Source of the DNA: Laceyella tengchongensis
GTDB taxonomy: Bacteria > Bacillota > Bacilli > Thermoactinomycetales > Thermoactinomycetaceae
Direction of reading: 5' to 3'
DNA length: 64,000 nt
Assembly (NCBI RefSeq): GCF_900182735.1
Contig: NZ_FXTU01000002.1
Span: forward strand, 186,001 to 250,000
Shown: positions 26,732 to 35,695 of the stretch, piece by piece
Layout of the letters: every line of letters begins with the position of its first letter
How positions within the stretch are numbered: the first letter of the stretch is position 1
Made by a program: the position numbers and the translations under genes
The notes under the pieces: model-generated
Database searches by the model: none
Told to the model about the DNA's origin: nothing
Seen by the model: only the letters and a program-made list of their open reading frames with translations

Positions 26732-28468
26732 ATGTCATTTGATGGATTGGTTACGCATGCAATTACGCACGAATTACAAGGATTGATTGGTGGACGGATC
26801 ACAAAAGTTTATCAACCGGGCGAAGCGGAATTGGTACTGCACATCCGCTCGCAAGGACAAAACCATAAATTGCTCTTATCCGCACATCCTGCATACGCGC
26901 GGGTGCAGTTGACGGACATTCCACAGGAAAATCCCCCGGAACCGCCGATGTTCTGCATGCTTCTGCGCAAACATAGCGAAGGTGGGATTGTGGAAGCGAT
27001 TAAACAAGTGGGCATGGAACGGATTATCCATTTCGATTTCCGTTCCCGCGACGAATTAGGGGATGAAGTGACGCGGCGTCTCATCATCGAGATCATGGGG
27101 AGACACAGCAACATCATCTTGGTCGACCCCGCCACCCAAACGATTATCGACGGAATCAAACGGGTTGGCCACTCCGTCAGCCAGCATCGCCAAATCTACC
27201 CCGGCGCGGTTTATGTGGCCCCACCGGCCCAAGACAAGGCCGATCCGTTATCCATCGGCCGGGACGCATTTATTGCCGGTTTCGATTACAATAGCGGCCG
27301 CCTGGACAAACAGATGGTGGCCCGGTTCACCGGCTTAGGTCCTTTGATCGCCAAAGAAATCATCCACATGGCTGGAATGGCTACCCGTGACCAGTTATGG
27401 CGCGCATTTGACGAAGTGATGGACAAAGCTAGAAGACACCAGTATGCACCCACCATCACTAAAACGGCCGACAAGAGCTTCTTCTCTTTGTGGCCGTTGA
27501 CCCATGTGGCAGGGGAGGCCAAAAGCTACCCGACGATGAGCGCATGTTTGGAACACTTTTTTTACGGCAAAGCGGAGCGAGACCGAGTGCGGCAACAAAC
27601 CGTCGACTTGATCCGCAAATTAAAAAACGAAATTGACAAACACGAAAAGAAAATCACCATTTTAACGGACGAACTAGCCTCAGCCGACCAAGCGGACATT
27701 TGGCGCATCCGCGGGGAACTGATCACTTCTTACATGCATCAAATCAAGCGGGGTGACACGGAAGTCCGCGTAGCCAACTATTATGAAGAGGGCGCGCCGG
27801 AAACAACCATCGCGTTGGACCCGTTGTTAACCCCTGCCGAAAACGCGCAACGCTATTTCAAAAAATACAACAAGCTGAAAGCGGCTAAAAAATGGAACGC
27901 AGAGCAAATCGAAAAAGCCAAGCAGGATAAAGCTTACTTGGAGTCAGTGTTGGTGCAGTTAGAAAACTCAACCCTGCGGGACGTCGAACAGATCCGTGAG
28001 GAGTTGGTGGAAGAAGGCTGGCTCAGAGCACAACCGAAAAAAAATCAGAGGAAGAAAAAAGAGGTTCCGGCTCCGCTTGCCGTTCAAGCCTCAGATGGCA
28101 CCACCATTCTGATTGGAAAAAACAACAAGCAAAATGATTATCTGACGCACCAGTTGGCTCGCGCGACCGACACTTGGTTGCATACGAAAGACATTCCCGG
28201 CTCCCATGTGGTGATCCGTGCCAAAACAGTCAGCGAAGAAACCCTGATGGAAGCGGCGATGTTGGCTGCCTACTACAGCAAAGCGCGAGAATCCAGCCAG
28301 GTGCCAGTGGACTTCACCCTGATCAAGCATGTGAAAAAACCGTCAGGCGCCCGGCCCGGCTTCGTGATCTATGAACAACAGCAGACCATTTACGTCACAC
28401 CAGACGAAGATATGATCAAACAGTTGTTGCAAACGGAAAAAAGCAAGATGAAGCAAGCCAAGCCCTAA
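26732..28468 (+). CDS. rqcH: RqcH, ribosome quality-control NFACT protein
   Basis: 578 residues from the ATG at 26732 (MSFDGLVTHAITHELQ). Contains NFACT-N, a helix-hairpin-helix region, a coiled-coil middle (about 280-440, with ERDRVRQQTVDLIRKLKNEI) and the C-terminal NFACT-R domain with DTWLHTKDIPGSHVVIR. RqcH binds stalled 50S subunits carrying peptidyl-tRNA and adds alanine tails that mark the chain for degradation. At the place of the B. subtilis DR motif (D97-R98) this protein reads E96-R97. Earlier names include FbpA/Fbp54, fibronectin-binding. B. subtilis yloA sits in the same neighbourhood. Confidence 0.94.
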   Translation: MSFDGLVTHAITHELQGLIGGRITKVYQPGEAELVLHIRSQGQNHKLLLSAHPAYARVQLTDIPQENPPEPPMFCMLLRKHSEGGIVEAIKQVGMERIIHFDFRSRDELGDEVTRRLIIEIMGRHSNIILVDPATQTIIDGIKRVGHSVSQHRQIYPGAVYVAPPAQDKADPLSIGRDAFIAGFDYNSGRLDKQMVARFTGLGPLIAKEIIHMAGMATRDQLWRAFDEVMDKARRHQYAPTITKTADKSFFSLWPLTHVAGEAKSYPTMSACLEHFFYGKAERDRVRQQTVDLIRKLKNEIDKHEKKITILTDELASADQADIWRIRGELITSYMHQIKRGDTEVRVANYYEEGAPETTIALDPLLTPAENAQRYFKKYNKLKAAKKWNAEQIEKAKQDKAYLESVLVQLENSTLRDVEQIREELVEEGWLRAQPKKNQRKKKEVPAPLAVQASDGTTILIGKNNKQNDYLTHQLARATDTWLHTKDIPGSHVVIRAKTVSEETLMEAAMLAAYYSKARESSQVPVDFTLIKHVKKPSGARPGFVIYEQQQTIYVTPDEDMIKQLLQTEKSKMKQAKP

Positions 28469-28497
28469 CCAACGTAAACGTTGGCTGGGGCTTTATT
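28461..28497 (+). terminator. Terminator of rqcH overlapping its stop codon
   Basis: CCAACG/CGTTGG inner stem (28469-28474 with 28479-28484) extended by AGCCC/GGGCT across a small internal loop that contains the stop codon, followed by TTTATTTAT. Confidence 0.75.
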
Positions 28498-28526
28498 TAT
28501 GCGCAGAAACTGGGCACCTTCCTCTC

Positions 28527-28586
28527 TTGTTTTATTTTTCCACTCATGATATAGTTAGATCATAAGTTATTTAGTTAATTATCTAA
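28527..28586 (+). promoter_or_regulatory. Promoter and operator of the sdpR-sdpI operon
   Basis: TTGTTT (28527-28532), a 17-bp spacer and TATAGT (28550-28555) make a sigma-A promoter. Just downstream of the expected start lies TTAGTTAATTATCTAA (28571-28586), a near-perfect palindrome with further TAATTATCTAA repeats. Placement between promoter and the ArsR-type gene suggests autorepression. Confidence 0.55.
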
Positions 28587-28607
28587 TTATCTAACGGAGT
28601 GTGAAAA

Positions 28608-28880
28608 GTGAACACCGTCTTTAAAGCATTGGCAGATCCCACCCGCCGTCAAATCTTGGATTTGCTGAAAAAAGGGGATCTGACTGCAGGAGAAATCGCA
28701 GATCACTTCGATATCTCTAAACCATCAATCAGCAACCACCTGAACATCCTGAAAAGCGCTGACTTGGTCATGTCCGAGAAGAAAGGCCAATACATCGTGT
28801 ATTCCCTCAACACCACCGTGTTTCAGGATGTGATCACATGGCTCATCAATGTGAGCGGAAAGGGGAATGAAACACCATGA
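28608..28880 (+). CDS. sdpR: ArsR-family repressor, SdpR-like
   Basis: 90 residues starting at a GTG with an upstream GGAG. Winged-helix protein beginning MNTVFKALADPTRRQILDLL, with recognition helix KPSISNHLNILKSADLV. No metal-binding cysteine pair is present, so it is not a typical arsenic or zinc sensor. Its stop overlaps the ATG of the sdpI-like gene (ATGA), the same pair as sdpR-sdpI in B. subtilis, where SdpI is both immunity protein and signal receptor that sequesters SdpR at the membrane. No sdpC-type toxin gene is seen nearby. Confidence 0.88.
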   Translation: MNTVFKALADPTRRQILDLLKKGDLTAGEIADHFDISKPSISNHLNILKSADLVMSEKKGQYIVYSLNTTVFQDVITWLINVSGKGNETP

Positions 28881-29523
28881 AGCATTTGCACAAGCCATAT
28901 CTTATCTTATCCTGGGCCATCGCCCTTGTAACGTTGGGAGTCTTCCTGTACTGCTACGACCTGTTGCCAGACCGGGTGCCCATGCACTGGAATGTCAAAG
29001 GACAAATCGACAAATACGGTTCAAAAAACATGCTGCTACTATTCGGACTCATACCCTTGGGCATGAATCTGTTACTCACCTTCCTGCCCAACTGGGACCC
29101 ACGCCGCGACCGTTATGTCATGCATAGCAAAGCGTATTCCATACTACTCTTGTATTCCACCGTCATCTTGTGCGCCGTGTTCTTATCCATCTTAGCGATG
29201 ACCTTGGGTTATCCGGTGAATATTCCTCTCCTACTCCAATTGCTAATCGGCATTCTATTAATGGCGATAGGCAATTACCTGCCGCAAGTGCGACAAACGT
29301 TTTTTTCGGCATCCGCACACCGTGGTCCATCACGTCCGAAGACAATTGGCGACTCACCCACCGGTTTGGCGGCAAGGTGTTATTCTTCATCGGCTTGCTC
29401 ATGATCATCAGTCTCTTCTTGCCAGTACCGCTTAGATCCATCCTGCCGTTTGCCGCCATTATCATCGGCTTGGCTATCATTTACTGGTACTCCTATCGTT
29501 TGTACAAACAAAACAGAGCTTAA
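28877..29523 (+). pseudogene. sdpI: SdpI-like membrane protein, frameshifted in a T7 run
   Basis: The SdpI/DUF1648 family is read in two frames. The first (from 28877) covers the DUF1648 part, LLPDRVPMHWNVKGQIDKYG, and continues to YLPQVRQT near 29299. The family continuation FFGIRTPWSITSEDNWRLTH is then in the -1 frame and runs to the stop at 29523. The break falls on seven consecutive T at 29300-29306; eight T would restore one frame of about 215 codons. Read as is, the first frame ends at 29404 with unrelated residues. Causes to weigh: true mutation, phase variation, -1 ribosomal slippage on the U7 run, or a sequencing error. Confidence 0.85.
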
Positions 29524-29577
29524 CTAGGAAAGAGCTACCTTCCCCCTATTTCATCAATTTATAAGGAGAGGATTTAT

Positions 29578-29997
29578 ATGAGTATCCAAATCGCCTTTCA
29601 TCATGAACGCCCCATCTCCCCTGCCGCTATCTTGTCCCTCTGCAACCAGCAAGCCGCGGCCGATGCCCGTACCATCGCCCAGACCGAACTTATGCTCCAG
29701 GAAGGCCTTACGGTCGGGGTCTGGGCAGACCAGCAACTGATCGGCTTCTCACGGGCGGTAACGGTTGGACGCCTGTGTGCATACATTAAAGAGGTGGTGG
29801 TAGACAAGCGCTATCCTCAAGCCCGCATCGGTCAAAAGTTGATCAACCATTTGCTAAAGGGGTTGGAGCAAGTGGAAATCATCCATCTCCTCTGCGCCCG
29901 CGACCTTCTTACCGACCGTGGCACGGATACGCGCAAAGACACGGGCACATGGCTGTTTCAACACAAAAAAGCCAGCGATTTGTCATCGCCGGCCTAA
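29578..29997 (+). CDS. GNAT-family acetyltransferase, small
   Basis: 139 residues. The central part ADQQLIGFSRAVT, then IKEVVVDKRYPQARIGQKLINHLL (quoted in part), matches the GNAT beta-4 and acetyl-CoA loop, although the usual Q-G-x-G is altered to Q-A-R-I-G. Substrate unknown. AGGAGAGG ribosome site upstream of the ATG. The last ten codons also encode, on the other strand, the terminator of the convergent pyr operon. Confidence 0.75.
   Translation: MSIQIAFHHERPISPAAILSLCNQQAAADARTIAQTELMLQEGLTVGVWADQQLIGFSRAVTVGRLCAYIKEVVVDKRYPQARIGQKLINHLLKGLEQVEIIHLLCARDLLTDRGTDTRKDTGTWLFQHKKASDLSSPA
29965..29993 (-). terminator. Terminator of the pyr operon, inside the convergent acetyltransferase gene
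   Basis: 9-bp stem with one mismatch (29971-29979 with 29985-29993), followed on the minus strand by six T. It is 33 bases after the pyrE stop and lies wholly within the 3' coding end of the plus-strand gene. Confidence 0.8.
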
Positions 29998-30026
29998 AAA
30001 CAGCTCGCCGCTCCTTTGCCACCCTC

Positions 30027-30605
30027 TCATCCTTTGGCCGGGGTGCGGCTACCCGGTTTGACCACGGGGATGCCTTCCCGGCAGAGCGGACATTCTTCCG
30101 GTGTATAGCTCTCAATCTTAATTTCTGTCAGGGCGCGGTACGGGCAGGCAAATGGATTGTGTCCGCCCGTCCGGTCCACGATGGAGCCGACCGCCACAAC
30201 CTCCGCCTGCATTTCTTCCAGCAGGGCGATCACTTCTTTGACTGACCCTCCCGTTGTCACCACATCTTCAATGACCAAAACGCGTTCACCTGGCTTCACC
30301 GCAAACCCGCGCCGCATTTCCATGACACCCTCTTTGCGTTCCGTGAACAGGCATCGCACACCGAGTGCCCTCGCCACTTCATGGGCGATGATCACCCCGC
30401 CCAGAGCCGGACCGACCACAACATCGACTGCTTCGTCGCGAAACAGCTCCGCGATCGCTTCGCCTGCCTTGCCCGCGTCATGAGGGTATTGCAACAGTTG
30501 CGCACATTGCATGTATTGGGCGCTATGGCGTCCAGAAGAAAGCAGGAAATGCCCCTGCTTCAATACGCCTGTCCGTTCAATCGCTTCTTGCAAAGACCAA
30601 CTCAT
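30027..30605 (-). CDS. pyrE: Orotate phosphoribosyltransferase
   Basis: 192 residues, shorter than the 216 of B. subtilis PyrE. Converts orotate and PRPP to OMP. The PRPP loop VLVIEDVVTTGGSVKEV (about 109-125) is intact. The C-terminal tail reads CPLCREGIPVVKPGSR, a C-x-x-C type ending found in PyrE proteins of several other phyla and absent from the usual Bacillus enzyme, so this is a different PyrE subtype. Last gene of the operon, 13 bases after pyrF. Confidence 0.94.
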   Translation of the reverse strand: MSWSLQEAIERTGVLKQGHFLLSSGRHSAQYMQCAQLLQYPHDAGKAGEAIAELFRDEAVDVVVGPALGGVIIAHEVARALGVRCLFTERKEGVMEMRRGFAVKPGERVLVIEDVVTTGGSVKEVIALLEEMQAEVVAVGSIVDRTGGHNPFACPYRALTEIKIESYTPEECPLCREGIPVVKPGSRTPAKG

Positions 30606-30618
30606 CTAAACCCTCTCC

Positions 30619-31335
30619 CTATCCTTGGTTGATTTCTGCCACAATTGCTTCATAAGCCCGCTTTGGGTCAGCTGCCGTGGTGATCGCCCGCCCGACCACC
30701 AAGTAGTCCGCTCCCCGCTGGATAGCCCCGTTTGGCGTCATAATCCGTTTTTGGTCATCTGCGGTCACTCCGGCGGGGCGAATCCCCGGCGTGACCGCCA
30801 AGAAATGAGAGCCGGTTACAGCCTTCACGTCGCCAGCCTCATGCGCCGAACAAATCACCCCGTCTGCTCCTGCTTCGTAAGCCAACTTCGCATAGTGCGT
30901 CACAGACTCCTTCACCGTACCGGGAATGCCGATTTCCTGATTCATTATCGCTTGATCCGTGCTAGTTAGTTGCGTCACGCTGAGCAAACGCATGCGTCCG
31001 CCCGCGCCGCTTTTCTTCTCAGCCATCTCCCGCGCCGCCGTGATCATGGCTCGGCCGCCACTGGCATGAAGAGTGAGAAAGTCAACTCCCAAGTTGCTGA
31101 CCGATTCCACGCCTTTGGCGACGGTGTTGGGGATATCATGCAATTTCAAATCCAAAAAAACGGTGTACCCTTCCTCTTTGCGGGCCGCCACCCACTGGGG
31201 GCCAACCGCGTAAAACAGTTGGTACCCCACCTTGATGGCCGGCTTGGCTGTGCCCGCCCAATGTGCCAACAGCCGTTCCGCTTCATTCGCTCCCGGAAAA
31301 TCCAAGGCGATGAAAATGCGTTCGTCCACTACCAT
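30619..31335 (-). CDS. pyrF: Orotidine 5'-phosphate decarboxylase
   Basis: 238 residues, class I PyrF. Decarboxylates OMP to UMP. The catalytic DLKLHDIPNTV motif carries D62, K64 and D67. N-terminus IFIALDFPG and C-terminal DYLVVGRAITTA close the TIM barrel. GAGAGAGG ribosome site. It follows carB directly after 20 bases, where pyrK and pyrD would be expected in Bacillus. Confidence 0.97.
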   Translation of the reverse strand: MVVDERIFIALDFPGANEAERLLAHWAGTAKPAIKVGYQLFYAVGPQWVAARKEEGYTVFLDLKLHDIPNTVAKGVESVSNLGVDFLTLHASGGRAMITAAREMAEKKSGAGGRMRLLSVTQLTSTDQAIMNQEIGIPGTVKESVTHYAKLAYEAGADGVICSAHEAGDVKAVTGSHFLAVTPGIRPAGVTADDQKRIMTPNGAIQRGADYLVVGRAITTAADPKRAYEAIVAEINQG

Positions 31336-31355
31336 GTCCTCTCTCCCCTTTCGCC

Positions 31356-34300
31356 TTAAGCCAAGACTGCTGAGCGGGCGCCGACAGCAGGTTGGCCAAT
31401 CGGGTCTGCGCTCATGTGAATCGACTCCAATGTGATCAACAGCGCTTCGACCGTATCAAGCGAAGTGAGGCAGGCGATGCCGTTCTCTACCGCTTCACGG
31501 CGGATGCGGAACCCATCCCGCTCCGGTGTGCGCCCACGCGTCCAAGTGTTGACTACTAAGTCCGCTTTGCCTTGGCGAATCAAGTCCAGAATATGTGGGG
31601 AGCCCTCTCGCAATTTGTGCACACGCTCAACCGGCAGGCCCGCCGCTTCCAAGATGTCCGCCGTTCCACTGGTGCAGACGATCTTGTATCCTAGCTGATG
31701 GAACCGTCTCATGAGTGAAACGGCTTCCTCTTTCTCTTTGTCTCCGATGGTCGCCACCACCGTGCCAAAACGGGGCAAGGAGATGCCTGCCGCCAATAGC
31801 CCTTTGTACACCGCGCGGGCATAATCGCGATCCCGTCCCATCACTTCGCCGGTTGATTTCATTTCCGGTCCCAGCGTGATATCGACGCGGCGCAACTTCG
31901 CGAAGGAGAAGACCGGCACTTTCACCGCCACTTCCTTGCTTTCCGGCCACAAGCCGTTGTCATACCCCTGCTCTTGGAGTGACTCGCCCAACATGATCCG
32001 GGTAGCCACTTGCGCCATCGGGATGCCGGTCACTTTGCTCAAGAACGGCACAGTCCGAGAAGCGCGCGGATTCACTTCCAGCACATAGATGTCGCCTTTG
32101 AAGAGAACAAACTGGATATTGATCAATCCTTTGGTATGCAATGACTTAGCGATTTGCGTCGTGATCTCAATCACCCGCGCCTTTTGCTCCGGTGTGATGG
32201 ATTGCGGTGGGTAGACAGCAATCGAGTCGCCAGAGTGTACCCCGGCCCGTTCGATATGTTCCATGATGCCCGGGATCAACACGTCTTCTCCATCGCAGAT
32301 GGCGTCCACTTCCAACTCTTTGCCTAGCAAGTACCGGTCGATCAGTACCGGATGTTCCGGATTGACCTGCACCGCTACTTCCATGTAAGAGCGCAGTTCA
32401 CTTTCGCTGTAGACAATCTCCATCGCGCGTCCACCCAAGACATACGATGGGCGCACTAGCACAGGATAGCCAAGGCGGGCTGCCACTTGGGCCGCTTCTT
32501 CGACAGAAGTAACTGCCGCGCCCGGCGGTTGAGCGATTTTGGTATCGTTCAGCAGCTTTTCAAACTTCTTGCGGTCTTCGGCTCGGTCGATCTCTTCCAA
32601 GGAAGTACCCAAAATCTTAATGCCTTCTTCCCGCAGATCCCGCGCCAGATTGAGAGCTGTTTGCCCCCCAAATTGCACGATGACGCCGAGAGGATTTTCT
32701 TTTTCGATGATGTTGAGCACATCTTCTTTGTAAAGCGGTTCAAAGTACAGCCGGTCCGAAGTGTTGAAGTCGGTCGATACCGTTTCCGGGTTGTTGTTGA
32801 TAATCACCGCTTCATATCCCGCAGCCCGGATGGCCCAGATCGCATGCACAGTGGCATAATCGAACTCCACCCCTTGCCCGATGCGGATCGGCCCGGAGCC
32901 CAGCACGATGATGCTCTTTTTCTCAGATTTACGCACTTCATCCTCTTGTTCATAAGTGGAGTAGTAGTAAGGTGTTTCCGCTTCAAACTCGGCTGCACAC
33001 GTGTCCACGATTTTGTATACCGGCTGTAGGCCATGCGCCAGACGCAAGGTGCGGATCTCTTTCTCAGATTGGTTACGCAGGCGACCGATGGTTTTGTCGG
33101 TGAAACCCATGCGTTTGGCCGTATGGAGCAGATCCACATCCAAGACCTCCGCTTCGGCCACTTGCTGCTCCAGTTTGACGATCCGTTCCAGTTTGTGTAA
33201 GAAGAAGCGGTCGATTTTGCTGAGTTGATGCGCCTCCTCCAACGAGTGCCCTCTGCGGAACCATTCTCCCAAGAGGAAGAGGCGTTCATCATCGGCCACG
33301 CGAATCCGCTCGCGCAAGGTGGCATCGTCAAGTTGTCTTGCGTCTGGCAATGCGATGTGATCCAAACCGATTTCTAGCGACCGAACCGCTTTTAACAACG
33401 ATTCCTCCAAGGTGCGGCCAATCGCCATCACTTCGCCCGTCGCCTTCATCTGCGTGCCCAACTTGCGGTTGGCCGACACAAATTTATCAAACGGCCAGCG
33501 CGGGATTTTGCTCACCACATAATCCAAGGTCGGCTCAAAGCAAGCGTAGGTCTCGCCGGTCACCGGATTTTTCAGTTCATCCAAGGTGTAACCGATGGCG
33601 ATTTTGGCCGCGATCCGCGCAATTGGGTAACCCGTCGCTTTCGATGCCAGCGCAGAGGAGCGACTCACGCGCGGGTTCACTTCGATCACATAGTACTGGA
33701 AGGAGTGCGGATCGAGTGCAAACTGCACGTTGCATCCGCCCTGGATATTCAGGGAGCGGATAATCTTGAGCGCAGACGTGCGCAACATGTGATATTCGCG
33801 GTCGGACAAGGTTTGGCTTGGCGCGAACACAATGCTATCTCCCGTATGCACGCCGACCGGATCGAAGTTTTCCATGTTACAGACGACGATGCAGTTATCA
33901 TTGGCATCTCGCATCACTTCATATTCGATCTCTTTATACCCAGCGATGCTCTTCTCGATCAGGCATTGGCTGATTGGGCTGTAGCGTAAGCCGTTATCGA
34001 CGGTCTCCCGCAATTCCGCTTCGGTGTGGGCGATCCCGCCACCGGTTCCGCCTAGGGTGTAAGCAGGGCGCACGATCACGGGGTAACCCGTTTCCTCGGC
34101 GAAGTTCACCGCTTCTTCAACAGATTGGACAATCACGCTTTCTGGCACTGGCTCATTTAATTCATTCATCAGGCTGCGGAACAAGTCGCGATCTTCGGCA
34201 TTGGTGATGGCTCGGAGGTCAGTCCCCAAAAGGCGTACGCCTTCTCGCTCCAGCACCCCTTGCTTCGCCAATTCGACCGCCAGGTTCAGCCCCGTTTGAC

Positions 34301-34574
34301 CCCCCAACGTCGGCAACAAGCCGTCTGGCCGTTCCTTGCGGATCACTTGCGTAATGAACTCAGCGGTGAGCGGTTCAATATACACCCGATCAGCCATGTT
34401 GGTGTCAGTCATAATCGTGGCTGGATTGCTATTCACCAGAACGACTTCCAGCCCTTCTTCTTTCAACGCTTGGCATGCTTGCGTACCGGCATAGTCGAAC
34501 TCGGCCGCCTGCCCGATAACAATCGGCCCAGAACCGATGACGAGAATTTTCTTCAGTGTTGGATCTTTAGGCAT
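31356..34574 (-). CDS. carB: Carbamoyl-phosphate synthase large subunit, pyrimidine type
   Basis: 1072 residues. Makes carbamoyl phosphate from bicarbonate, ammonia from the small subunit, and two ATP. Two homologous halves are visible, each opening with a nucleotide-binding signature (ILVIGSGPIVIGQAAEFDYA and IIVLGSGPIRIGQGVEFDYA) and holding an ATP-grasp domain; the C-terminal allosteric MGS-like domain begins near 930 (FHQLGYKIVCTSGTADILEA). The ATG overlaps the end of carA by eight bases. Called pyrAB in B. subtilis. Confidence 0.97.
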   Translation of the reverse strand: MPKDPTLKKILVIGSGPIVIGQAAEFDYAGTQACQALKEEGLEVVLVNSNPATIMTDTNMADRVYIEPLTAEFITQVIRKERPDGLLPTLGGQTGLNLAVELAKQGVLEREGVRLLGTDLRAITNAEDRDLFRSLMNELNEPVPESVIVQSVEEAVNFAEETGYPVIVRPAYTLGGTGGGIAHTEAELRETVDNGLRYSPISQCLIEKSIAGYKEIEYEVMRDANDNCIVVCNMENFDPVGVHTGDSIVFAPSQTLSDREYHMLRTSALKIIRSLNIQGGCNVQFALDPHSFQYYVIEVNPRVSRSSALASKATGYPIARIAAKIAIGYTLDELKNPVTGETYACFEPTLDYVVSKIPRWPFDKFVSANRKLGTQMKATGEVMAIGRTLEESLLKAVRSLEIGLDHIALPDARQLDDATLRERIRVADDERLFLLGEWFRRGHSLEEAHQLSKIDRFFLHKLERIVKLEQQVAEAEVLDVDLLHTAKRMGFTDKTIGRLRNQSEKEIRTLRLAHGLQPVYKIVDTCAAEFEAETPYYYSTYEQEDEVRKSEKKSIIVLGSGPIRIGQGVEFDYATVHAIWAIRAAGYEAVIINNNPETVSTDFNTSDRLYFEPLYKEDVLNIIEKENPLGVIVQFGGQTALNLARDLREEGIKILGTSLEEIDRAEDRKKFEKLLNDTKIAQPPGAAVTSVEEAAQVAARLGYPVLVRPSYVLGGRAMEIVYSESELRSYMEVAVQVNPEHPVLIDRYLLGKELEVDAICDGEDVLIPGIMEHIERAGVHSGDSIAVYPPQSITPEQKARVIEITTQIAKSLHTKGLINIQFVLFKGDIYVLEVNPRASRTVPFLSKVTGIPMAQVATRIMLGESLQEQGYDNGLWPESKEVAVKVPVFSFAKLRRVDITLGPEMKSTGEVMGRDRDYARAVYKGLLAAGISLPRFGTVVATIGDKEKEEAVSLMRRFHQLGYKIVCTSGTADILEAAGLPVERVHKLREGSPHILDLIRQGKADLVVNTWTRGRTPERDGFRIRREAVENGIACLTSLDTVEALLITLESIHMSADPIGQPAVGARSAVLA

Positions 34575-35664
34575 GGACTCCCTCTCCCTTCCGCGCGGCG
34601 AACGTATCCATCATTTCGACAAATCGGTCAAACAAGTATCCGGAATCAAGCGGACCAGGCGCCGATTCGGGGTGGTACTGCACTGAGAAAGCCGGATGCG
34701 ACTGGTGCACCAACCCTTCCACGGTGCCGTCGTTCAAGGCGATATGGCTGATTTCCAACCCGGTGCCCTTCACTGACTCAGGATTGACGGCATACCCATG
34801 GTTTTGCGAGGTGATGACTGTGCGGCCCGTCGCCAATTCTTTGACTGGATGATTGCCGCCGCGATGGCCAAATTTCATTTTTACCGTATCCGCTCCACAG
34901 GCCAAGGCGAACAGCTGATGCCCCAAACAGATGCCAAACATTGGCACTTTCCCCAACAGTTTGCCGATCATGGTGATGGCTTCTGGCACATCTTTGGGGT
35001 CCCCAGGGCCATTGGAAAGCATAATCCCGTCGGGACGGAAGCGGAGAATCTCTTCTGCTGGCGTGTTGTACGGCACGGAGATCACTTCACAACCCCGTTC
35101 TACCAACTCGCGTTGGATATTGTGCTTCGCTCCGAAGTCAACCAACACCACGCGTTTGCCATAGCTTGGCGCAATGTGGATGCTCTTGGTGCTCACGCGG
35201 GCGACCTGATCGCGCATCAGCGGTGTGCCCATCTGCTCCATCAGCGCTTCAATCGTCTCATCCCCGGTGGTGATAATGCCCTTCATCACTCCATTTTGGC
35301 GCAACTTGCGCGTCAGCATGCGCGTGTCAATGCCAGCGATCCCGATGATGCCATATTCCTTTAAAAAGGTGGAAAGCGGCATTTCATTGCGCCAATTGCT
35401 TGCGTACTCGGCGATTTCCCGCACCACCAAACCTTGGGCATACGGGCGGAGCGATTCATTATCGTCCCGGGAAATCCCATAATTGCCGATCAAAGGATAA
35501 GTCATCGTGATGATCTGCCCACAATAAGAGGGGTCGGTCAATATCTCCTGATATCCGGTCATGCTGGTGTTGAAAACAACTTCTCCCAGGGAGTTCCCTT
35601 CAGCGCCGAACGAAGTGCCGGTAAATAATGTTCCATCTTCCAAAAGCAATCTTGCTTTCATCAT
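34567..35664 (-). CDS. carA: Carbamoyl-phosphate synthase small subunit, pyrimidine type
   Basis: 365 residues. Class I glutamine amidotransferase: catalytic triad C246 in FGICLGHQ, H331 and E333 in YHPESAPGP. N-terminal CPSase domain begins ARLLLEDGTLFTG. Supplies ammonia to CarB through an internal tunnel. GGAGGAGATGAA ribosome site before two consecutive ATGs. Called pyrAA in B. subtilis. Confidence 0.97.
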   Translation of the reverse strand: MMKARLLLEDGTLFTGTSFGAEGNSLGEVVFNTSMTGYQEILTDPSYCGQIITMTYPLIGNYGISRDDNESLRPYAQGLVVREIAEYASNWRNEMPLSTFLKEYGIIGIAGIDTRMLTRKLRQNGVMKGIITTGDETIEALMEQMGTPLMRDQVARVSTKSIHIAPSYGKRVVLVDFGAKHNIQRELVERGCEVISVPYNTPAEEILRFRPDGIMLSNGPGDPKDVPEAITMIGKLLGKVPMFGICLGHQLFALACGADTVKMKFGHRGGNHPVKELATGRTVITSQNHGYAVNPESVKGTGLEISHIALNDGTVEGLVHQSHPAFSVQYHPESAPGPLDSGYLFDRFVEMMDTFAARKGEGVHA

Positions 35665-35695
35665 TTCATCTCCTCCTTGTCATGCCAGCGCAAGC

